Source of the DNA: Alentia gelatinosa
Taxonomy: Eukaryota; Annelida; Polychaeta; Phyllodocida; Polynoidae
Assembly: GCA_950022655.1 (NCBI GenBank)
Contig: OX465583.1
Location: forward strand, 33,197,360-33,261,359
Direction: 5' to 3'
DNA: 64,000 nucleotides
Below are positions 55,905 to 64,000 of the stretch, in pieces. The translations under genes were made by a program, and so were the position numbers. The notes below the pieces were generated by a model. The model had not been told where the DNA came from and made no database searches. It worked only from the letters and a program-made list of their open reading frames with translations. Position 1 is the first letter of the stretch; each line of letters begins with the position of its first letter.

Positions 55905-56010
55905 ATAGGGACTATTTCTTTGCTGTATAGCACAAAGGGACTATTTTCCCCGTATAGCATGGTTTTAAGGCCGTATACCACAGGTTTGAATCCGTATACC
56001 ACAGTTATGG
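55905..56010. repeat. Degenerate short tandem repeat
   Basis: (C)CGTATA(G/C)CA recurs at 55923, 55950, 55971 and 55992 (spacings 27, 21, 21), with GGGACTATTT at 55908 and 55937. It is an imperfect array of 21-29-bp units just beyond the palindrome. Confidence 0.6.
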
Positions 56011-56099
56011 TATCTGACAGGTTTTATACAATGAGTAGTGGTTTACTGAGTCGCCATACATTTTCAATGGGGGCTTTGTATACGATGGATAATAAATAA

Positions 56100-56620
56100 C
56101 TGCAATACATGCTGCATGATGTCCAACCATAACAATTTCTTCCCATCTTTTGTTAACACATAGCACAATGTTACGAGTCACTCTGAGTCTCTCAGGTGTA
56201 CATTGACTACTGACCGGTGGTTAACAATGACCGGTATCAACTCGCACTGAGCTGACAGAAGGGCACGAGTAGATCGGAGACCGTGCCGGGTACTGCATGT
56301 TGTGAGGCGGTCCTAAGTCCCACAGCCGAGACTGAATGACCTGTCAAATGGTGATGTATGGGCAAATGAAGGCCCTTGTTCTCAAGCGCAGTGTTTTTTG
56401 GATTTCCCAAGTGTGCTTTACATCTGAAGGAGGCACAATGAGGCCGCCATGGACGTGCCAAAATGAATCATGAAAAAAGAAATCACCTTAAGCGTTTAAG
56501 CTAATGTTATCATAATACAGATCAATATTGTTTGTCGCACCCATGGCCTTGTTTTGTTATTTCCTGTGGTGATTTGAGGGGTCAGAATTAATTTCCACAC
56601 AGTTCCCGCCATCAGGGCCT
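56100..56620. other. Non-coding stretch
   Basis: Nothing recognised. Confidence 0.6.
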
Positions 56621-56880
56621 ACAGTTAAGGAGGGGGTGTGAAGGTGGGGCTGGAGGCGGGCGTATTGTGGCCGGCTGTAAATCTGGACGACGCCGTGTCC
56701 TTGGTGAGTCCGGTCATGCACGGTCTATCACCGGCTGACAGTGGGCTGTGTGGGTCCCGCGGCCTCCGGGGAGAAGCCGGGCCGGCGACCCGGTACCGAC
56801 CCGGCCACTCACCGGCGACAGCCATGATGGTATGTATACCTGCTCCCTCCGCCCCCACCGCCACTCCCAAATGAGCGCCA
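56620..56880. promoter_or_regulatory. CpG-rich island
   Basis: A dense CpG block. On the minus strand ATGGCTGTCGCCG/GTGAGT (complement of about 56808-56826) reads as a start codon, four codons and a good splice donor, which would suit a tiny first coding exon. Nothing further supports it. Overlapping frames of 65-81 codons have no domain. Confidence 0.3.
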
Positions 56881-57300
56881 CAGAAAAAAACGCTACACTA
56901 CTGTGTCTTTGTCGTATAAAGGTTTTTTTTGTTAAGTTCGCTTAAGGAGCCACGTTTACAAGCTGCCATTCATAAGCATTGTTGTCTTTGCCATGGAGAT
57001 CAATGATAGTTTTTAACTCTTTAAATTCTGGCAGGGTGCCTGATGGTACCACTTTAAGAAACATGACATGATGATGTTTTGCTGGTAATTTTAGTCGTTA
57101 CAAAGATATTTCTATTGATATGATATCCGATAAAAATTTGAGGGAAATAAGCGTTTTAATACAATTTTCCCATAAAGAGATGTTACATTATTTTCATGAT
57201 AATGTAATAATTAATATGATAGTGTATTAAGTACATACTTGTACTATCACTGGGCTGACCTTCATATGCTTCTGGCTATGCAAACTGAAGTCCGTAAAAC
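56881..57300. other. AT-rich non-coding stretch
   Basis: Nothing recognised. Confidence 0.6.
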
Positions 57301-57700
57301 CACGCTTGTTTTTTTATCTCCTGATTGCTCCGCCCCAATTAGTTGAGATCGGATTATCTTATAAGTTAGGTCTCACGCACAAGAAACCTGCCCTATGGAA
57401 TTTAATTTCAAATTACAAAACGGAAAAACCTATGTTTCTGCTTTGGTCTGGGGCGCCAGCTGCAATTACAATCCGGGTAAGCCGACGGGCTAATCCCGTT
57501 CTTTTGAGCGCCTGAGCCAAGTCAATCGCCACTTTTAAGCCCAGGAAAATAACTTTTGATAATTGAAAGGAAGCTGCTGTCAATTAATCATTGGTCTGTT
57601 GAAAGTCAGGAGAAGATTAACCGCATCTAATTCCCGGTTAATTGGTGACTGCGACTGCTTTACTGTCCACTCTCATAGAAGACCTGTCCTCTCTGGTTGG
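57300..57700. promoter_or_regulatory. CNE-like block rich in homeodomain cores
   Basis: Between 57550 and 57650 four TAATT/ATTAAT-type cores occur (GATAATTGA, GTCAATTAATCATT, TCTAATTCC, GTTAATTGG), interleaved with GCTGCTGTC and GGTCTGTTG words. The 69-codon frame at 57306-57515 has no domain. This texture resembles deeply conserved developmental enhancers, but conservation cannot be judged from one genome. Confidence 0.3.
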
Positions 57701-60600
57701 CACTAATCCTTGGACTAACTTAAGCAATTAGATTTCCTCACGGAAAAGGCAGCGTCGAATTCCATAGGTTGAGAGCCACCATTGAGCTAACTGAGAAAGC
57801 TGATCAAATTGCACAGTCAGATTTGTGGCTGCTCTTGCTCGGCGTTTTTGTTTTTTGTCAGCTATCAATAGATTGCAGTAGGTTGCCTGGCATCTTAAGT
57901 TTAGTGGAGAGTGAAGTATCAATGGACATAAGAAATGTATTATAAGCTGGCCACTTTAAGTTAACATTAAGCCATATTTGGAGACATGTGAGATATGTGA
58001 GTTTAAATAAGGGGACACCAGAAAGAGCTACCCAACTCAAGTCTCATTTAACAATTTGAAACATCATTCGTGACTGCAGTCTAAGGTGCAACAGAATAAA
58101 ACCCCAGTTTGACCCGGAAAAAATTCCCAGTGAGGCAGCATCGGAATATATTCGACTTTTTAAATGTCTATGAGTTCCCTAATATCCAGAGATAGCTGCT
58201 TTCTACTTTTACATGGAATTCCTTGTTGTGATTTTCTTTACATAAAACAGTTTTGTTTGAAGGTAAGACTACCATCCGACCCTCATACGTGCACACTTAT
58301 CAAACATTCTTTTGAACCTTCTCACAGTCCCTCAGCCACATGCCGACATTGACGTGTCTTCCACTTTTCTTGGTGTCTCTGAGGCAGGAAATTTCACTTG
58401 GAAAATATTTTTTTCTAACTCCAAACTGACATCCCCTTATCCTACGCCTAGCATTTATTATCAAAACCCAGCACACTTCTTTCATTATGGTACTTGTATC
58501 TCCTCACCCTAAATTGGCAGTATTTCAGTGGCTGTATGACGCAGACAGACGAGCTAAAAGATTACGTGGCGTGTGTTCGCATCCAGCATTTATCACGGTT
58601 ACTCCGCCGGACAAGCTACACGCATTACGGCATACCGGGGTGTTTTTAAAGCAGCATTCAGTAGGTTTGGGTTCCAAGGTTTCAGGCCGCGACATGTGGC
58701 ATGGCACCGGGCCATACACACCCAGTTATAGGGCGCTAATGACTCTCAGGTGCCGTGTAGGTGTGCTGCAGATGGAGGAGCCGCCGCCGGGCTGGCCGAG
58801 CTGCTCAGCGTGGAGGTTCCAGAGGCGAGCTGCTCACACCGACAAGTATATTCGTTGCACACATCTGTAGCTCATCCTGACCTACTCTGCGAGCTACTCA
58901 CACTGACCCCAAGAGCTGCTCCTCCTGCTGACTGGGCGTAATGAAATTCTTGTGAATGGACGGCGGGGTACGGACGTGGTGCTGTGGCGAGCCAGGCTTT
59001 TTAACTGGTAAACTAGGCTCTCAGTTCAGGCCACTCCCACTGACAACGCGATCAGGGACGGGTGTGTTTCATATGGGAAGCTATACATAATCCGGATATC
59101 TTCATCCGTGATATCTATTTCGGAACCATAGATCATCCCACTTTCTGGAGATCAAGTTAAAGTACCAGTTGCAGCTGATGTAACCTCATCTATAATTCAC
59201 CGATAAATCACAGAGATTTGCTCACAAAGTATATATGTAGTCATATATCCCACATTCCATTAAACCACCCGCAGCTGTGAACTCAATGTAAGTGACGTGA
59301 TAAAATATTTTTGATTGATATGAGTGGTAGACTTGACTTCGTCATATCTTTTTTTCGACAACTGCTATTTTTATTCCCTCGGAAATTGATAAAACAAAAT
59401 TTCTTCCTCTACATCAAAACCCACTCTCCGCGGCTCTTGGATCTTCCTAGTAGAAGATACCGGTAAAGCTTGTTTGGTTAAGAGGGTAGCGAAAACCCAC
59501 TACTGTGATGCCTCATTATAGTAAGTGGAGACAAGTCAGTGTGTAAGGGCCTTGAAGCTTCAGGCATAGCACAATCCATCTCACACCTCTATGGGAGTAG
59601 CAGAGGGCCGACATGTGGTCGGGTATGCAGACAGGTAGAAGAGTGTTGTTGCACATGCAGGGAACGTGGCGGCCTGTAGGTAGCTGACACTCCACCTCAC
59701 CCTGCACCACTCGGCACGCTCCTTTAGCACTGGGTGCCCTCTCTCCACGCACTTTGAGCAGAACGTGGCGAGCTGGCCTCCATCTGCGGGCTGCTCGCGT
59801 GGCCCGCACTCTCCGTGCACATTCTCCGTTCTCATGCGATACATGGATGGAGCAACCGGAAACCAAATCTGCTCGGTCCAAAATATACAGCTTAACTCTG
59901 GCATATCTTTTTCTCTTATAAAGCCTTGGGAGTAGATGTATTTTAGCAGGTCTCTGTAGATAGATAGAAATCTATTTATCGTTATGTAATTTTACCATGT
60001 CCCGTATATGAATAGTTCCTACCAAAATACATGTAGATAAACTTTGAACATTCTTTGAATGTTCGATACAGTAGATGTACCACAAATAACCACTTTGAAG
60101 CTGTAAAGTACATAAACCTTTGAGTCTTTTTACATGGACATGGTTTGAGGCATTTACCAGAACGTCCTGATTGTGTACTTTACACACGTTCAACCAATTA
60201 CAGCAGATTTTCATTCAGGAGTAAAGGTGAACCCCAAAAGAACCATGTGACAGGAGACTTGCAAACAGCTGGCACCTGGTGAACGTAAAGAGGTATGTTG
60301 ACGGGTCAGGCCGACGCCGACTGTAAACACCACGAGGACTACGGGTTCTTAGGCCGCCGGCCTAAGTAACGGCCTAACCACACTCAGGTATGTTGTGGTG
60401 GGCTGAGATGGGATGCAGACCAGGGTGACTATGGGGTAGCACTTCAAGCCACCGTTTTACGCCAATATCTTTGAAAGTCATTACTCGTGTAGTTATGGTG
60501 GTTTTAAATGCCTACTCTAGGCCAACAGGAAAATGAAGCTATTTTATGTTTTAAAGATTGTTTGGAAAACATAACAGGGTGATTTTTATAAGCTAAGGCA
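57701..60600. other. Mixed non-coding stretch
   Basis: A CArG-box-like CCATATTTGG is at 57972-57981 (about four expected by chance). 58480-58930 is balanced and opens a domain-free 127-codon frame. 58800-58920 repeats GAGCTGCTCAC and GAGCTACTCAC, phrases akin to the 53-kb minisatellite. The 121-codon minus frame at 59516-59881 lacks domains. A CGGCCTAAG...TAGGCCGCCGGCCTAAG inverted repeat lies near 60350-60372. Confidence 0.45.
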
Positions 60601-60631
60601 CGTGATATAAAGAAAAAAAAAGGTTTCCGTC

Positions 60632-60844
60632 ATGACAACGAAATTTGAGCAAAGAATATTGGAAAAATATGTGGGTAAATCCCATCTTATTGCACTCAGT
60701 AGTATAAGGATCGGTAAAGGTCTGAAGAGCATTGGAGGAGTGGTGCTTAAAATAGCCTTGAAGTGTGTGAAGGTGCTGGGAATTGGCCAGGCTTCAGCCA
60801 GAGGACTGTGGAGCCTGTGTGGAGGTGACTGTCAGCTGTGGTGA
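60632..60844 (+). other. Unassigned 70-codon cationic open frame
   Basis: An ATG at 60632 opens a 70-residue frame. Its middle alternates Gly, Leu, Ile and Val with Lys (an amphipathic, net-positive helix-like stretch) and it ends Cys-Gly-Gly-Asp-Cys. No signal peptide, family or splice support is visible. The length is within chance. The amphipathic character is notable but could be accidental. Confidence 0.12.
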
Positions 60845-60849
60845 CATAC

Positions 60850-61780
60850 GACTCTCAAGGACCTTCACCTGTCCCTAATGGTCCCTGACCGGTCTGCACA
60901 CCTGCCCCCAACCCCTCACCTGTACAATGATGCGATCTACCCCATCCCAAATCACTGAGGCAACACCACGCTAACCAAGCTAATACAGGCTCGAAATTAA
61001 TTTAGTAATATCAATTTACCATGTGTAATATCAGTGTCGTGTTTTGGAAGGTCACTGTTCTTGTATGGGCAAAGTGCTGACGTCGGATCGTAGGGTTGTG
61101 AATCATGGGCCCGTCAAATCTTGTTCCTGGCTTGCCTGTGTGCGATTAAAGAGTTATTCCCAGGGGATAAGCGTATTTAGTGTTCCGTGACCAAAGTGCA
61201 GATGAGTCACTTCAGGTAGTTTATTGCGTCAAAATCGGATAGGGAATATTGATCATGTGTTGCTGTGATATCAAATGGCTTTATTTATTGAGCTTAACCT
61301 TCAGACTCTACAAATAATCTCGTAATGAAAGAGTAGCTCCATGGCGAATGTAATCTATATGGATACAGGTTCTGTTTCATATGCGAAGTCTTGACTCTGG
61401 GGCGACATGAGCCCAAATAGGGTGAATGTACAGGGAAGCTATATTTCATTTTCATTTTGTTGCTCGATCTTGATACCTGATTCAGAGAAACTTAAAGACG
61501 GAAGTGTCCTATACTTGACCCACACTAGACTATCTGTCTTATTGAATAGCATGAGGACATCGTGTCACCATCAAACGTATTAAAGGAAATAGATGGAATG
61601 AGTTTATAAAGGTTACAAGCGAGAACAATGATTTTCTAATTTCTCGTTCATTAATCATTTTGTTGGACAAATTTCTATCTTTTCACCGGTCTTTCAAACT
61701 GAGAAAAAAAACAGTGGTTCCCTCTTAGAGAAACCCTTTACGGTGTACTTGTAAACATGTTCTGACAGAGCCTCAACACT
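60850..61780. other. AT-rich non-coding stretch
   Basis: Nothing recognised. Confidence 0.6.
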
Positions 61781-62000
61781 GGTCCACTGAAGAGGAATTT
61801 CCCGCCCCCTCCTCACCACAACGCCTCTGCTGGATGTGGTGCTGAGGGCCGCAAGCCGGGCTTTATAGGCGCCGGATTATGGCAGTGAACGTGGCAACGC
61901 CATCCTCTTTACGTCCGCCATAAATCTCTCTCAAAGTGCAGCAGGCCGCCTCGTACTGTCCTCTACCTGGGTCCTACTACCTGTGTAATGGCCGTGTTCC
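61780..62000. promoter_or_regulatory. Promoter-like, GC-richer block
   Basis: GGAATTTCCC (61794-61803), a perfect NF-kappaB-type site in the reverse sense, overlaps TTTCCCGCC (61798-61806), a perfect E2F-type site. CTTTATAGGCGCC follows 60 bp later. Motifs of this length occur by chance a few times per window. The overlap and the GC-rich context make it mildly interesting. Confidence 0.25.
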
Positions 62001-63270
62001 ACTGGACCGACGGTAGCCGATTCCGTAGCAAGACAATCGCCGATTATTATCGGATGCCTAGAATTTCTCAAATCTTTGAAAATGGTCATTTATTTAACTA
62101 TTATTATCAGAATTAAATGAAATACAATACGTGAGTTTCCTCTTAAGGGCCCAGGAACAATTGATCGGGTGAGAAATCGGCCTGGTGGATTGTGCCCTTA
62201 AGCGAGCCGCTCGCCGAACCAGCGTGCCAAGCTACTCAGAGCCCGGTCCAGCCTTGACCGTACCTGGTCGTTGATAGCAATAATAGGCGCGCTAATCCTG
62301 CAAGAGGAATCATCAAAGAAATTAATGGTGTCAAATATTTTGTGTCAAGTATTCTCCAATTCACATTTCTACCACTAGTGGGTTATCAGAAGTTAATTTC
62401 TAGATTCATCTGCACTGATTGGACTGCATGGCCTTCGCAATTAAAAGTGGAGAGTCACATGAAATAAGTGGGGACAAGTTTCAAGATTTATTTCAGGAAC
62501 TGGGCCACTGACGTTTGAATTGTATCACAGACTAGTGGAGAGTATTGCATGTTGTATTATTGTGTTTCAATTAGCTTTTGACAATTATGTTTGGGTGCAC
62601 CCTTTGATTTAAAGGCAATCGGCAGCGTAGCACATCGAGCCTTTTATGTCGTGAAGTTACCATAGCGTGCACATTGACGTAATGTGTCACTTAGCAATAC
62701 TTCATAATCAATTCTCTTCAAAGCAATTGTGAGCTATTCCTGGTAAAACCTCTCCTCTGTATTCCATTCCAATACACGTAGGAGTAATTACGTGTTGTGG
62801 GCACTCAGGTCAGGATGCATCAATTGAGTTCCTTGACCTCTGGAACAGATGCGATGCGAACAATTGATTTTCCATAAGTGCCAGGTAGAAGAATGACGCA
62901 TGAAATGATTCATCTGTCGACAGTGGTTGTCAAGGGTTGACTGTGGTTGACCCTGAGTGACCGGCACTGCTGGCCTGGTAGTTCACCTCACTGCCCGTTA
63001 CCTTGTCATGCCCATCTACGTTCTGTTCACCACGCCCTCCTCATATTCTACCGGTATATGCCCTGAGGACGTATCATCCCCGCGTCATCGTCAGCCGCCC
63101 CCTGACAGCCCCACCACCTGAGCTTCATATACGCGCCACCTGTTCCCACCCGAGCCCGAGCAACAGGTAAATCCTACCGGATTATCTACCATATATCATC
63201 ATGTGGGCGCTAATAGGTTCAATACTATGTAACCCAGCGGGGAACGATATTTATTATGGATACCAATAAA
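62001..63270. other. Non-coding stretch
   Basis: 62150-62300 is balanced and CNE-like. 63000-63180 is C-rich and ends in an AGGTGGCGC CTCF-like core on the minus strand (63133-63141). No gene recognised. Confidence 0.5.
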
Positions 63271-63276
63271 GTCTGT

Positions 63277-63298
63277 GGGGGGGGGGGGGGGGGGGGGG
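63277..63298 (+). repeat. Poly-G tract, 22 nt
   Basis: The longest homopolymer in the window, 22 uninterrupted G. It can form G-quadruplex or triplex structures and is prone to length error in sequencing and assembly. Confidence 0.95.
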
Positions 63299-63600
63299 AA
63301 ATAAAATTCCCGCCCATATTTATCTCTAAAGATTGTCTAAAATGTTGATTTTTGATACTGAATACATAAATAAGAATAAGTGTATGTCATTTTTGAGGGA
63401 ATCTATAACTGAAATAACCAGGAAAGAAGCATCCCTGCGTCATTGGATTTGTTGGTAACGTTAGAGCCACTGCCTTTAATACCACATGCCTATGAGTAAT
63501 GTGCACCTGTGCATGGACACACGACAATCATATCAGCTGTGAAAGGCAGTCATACATACCAGTGACCCGGGCAATAAGTTTCACCTCAAACTAAAAGTCA
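63299..63600. other. AT-rich non-coding stretch
   Basis: Nothing recognised. Confidence 0.6.
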
Positions 63601-63699
63601 ACTTGGGGCAGTTGTGCCCTGGTCAAGTTACACATGTTGAGTTGCCCTATACTGCACCTGTCTCGTACCGACCTACAACAGATGCTAATATCACTGCTC

Positions 63700-64000
63700 C
63701 AGTGAAAGCCAAGCCCACTGGTGGTATGTGCCTTACGGCAGTTACTGGGTTCCCCACTGGTATGTACCATATGTTAGTGGCGGGGTCCACCAATGCGCTG
63801 TAGTGACTCGGTTTTCTTACTGGTATTTGATTTATATCAGTGTCTGGAAATCTCATATGATTTGTAGATTATGGCAACAATGGTTTCCCCACAGGTATGT
63901 GTTTTATAGTATGGAGTGGGGTGGTATTTAGGCTTACCTCAGGGTTTTACGATGGTACATGGTGTTTTAAGAGTTATTGTATTCCATAGTGGTATGTACA
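63700..64000 (+). repeat. Degenerate minisatellite running off the window
   Basis: TGGTATGT-type words (CACTGGTATGTACC, CACAGGTATGTG, AGTGGTATGTACA) recur at about 63722, 63759, 63821, 63893 and 63990. Some follow GGTTCCCCAC or GGTTTCCCCAC. The array is imperfect, with units that look like multiples of about 20 bp, and continues past the window edge. It creates short domain-free frames on both strands. Confidence 0.55.

Noticed and set aside
57972..57981. CCATATTTGG CArG box
   Set aside because: About four matches to CC(A/T)6GG are expected in a window this size, so it is not reported as a finding.
1..64000. Prokaryotic reading: operons, CRISPR arrays, phage or plasmid modules
   Set aside because: Open frames are short, overlapping on both strands and domain-free. 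There are no direct-repeat/spacer arrays or ribosome-binding-site spacing. The SINE and tRNA-derived elements are eukaryotic.

Overview
The window reads as non-coding nuclear DNA of an animal, most likely a lophotrochozoan and plausibly a bivalve mollusc. No prokaryotic layout is visible: there are no long abutting reading frames, ribosome-binding sites or operons. The longest open frame is about 227 codons and lies over low-complexity sequence; the other frames are of a length that chance produces in 64 kb. The organism guess rests on three things: tRNA-derived SINEs ending in a GGACGTTAAATC-AACCAAACC-type tail (four related tails or remnants), a decayed Penelope/hammerhead-like motif, and frequent TACATGTA words. 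The guess is an inference and is not secure.

Layout. AT-rich stretches without recognisable content (roughly 1-4.4, 5.1-6.9, 8.4-12.3, 13.4-15.2, 17.6-20.5, 25-30, 34-36 and 42-47 kb) alternate with shorter CpG-rich or base-balanced islands that look like regulatory or conserved non-coding blocks (4.4-5.1, 6.9-8.0, 12.3-13.4, 20.5-20.8, 21.6-21.9, 22.6-22.9, 23.4-23.8, 30.3-30.9, 31.4-31.7, 33.1-33.6, 36.4-37.2, 40.3-41.2, 54.5-55.2, 56.6-56.9, 57.3-57.7 and 61.8-62.0 kb). This alternation is what one expects of a gene desert or a very long intron around a regulated gene.

The strongest sequence signals are regulatory-motif arrays and repeats. A perfect triple DR5 array of AGGTCA half-sites lies at 23.71 kb, with a DR3 pair 180 bp away and a second perfect DR5 at 33.34 kb. 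A 43-bp minisatellite at 53.17-53.64 kb carries a TGACCTTGA (ERR/SF-1-type) site in exact register in six units. Six ACGTG cores lie in 111 bp beside a GC box at 40.4 kb. Several CTCF-like words occur at 20.75 and 41-43.6 kb. Repeats include one nearly complete tRNA-derived SINE (26.7-27.0 kb), a compact tRNA-like hairpin element (17.5 kb), a 5' half of tRNA-Ile flanked by an 11-bp direct repeat (46.34 kb), two large palindromes (47.0 and 55.7 kb), a possible LINE reverse-transcriptase scrap (48.5 kb), and six G or C homopolymers of 12-22 nt.

Nothing here can be shown from sequence alone to be a new coding system. All functional readings of motifs are hypotheses, and no protein-coding gene is called with confidence.
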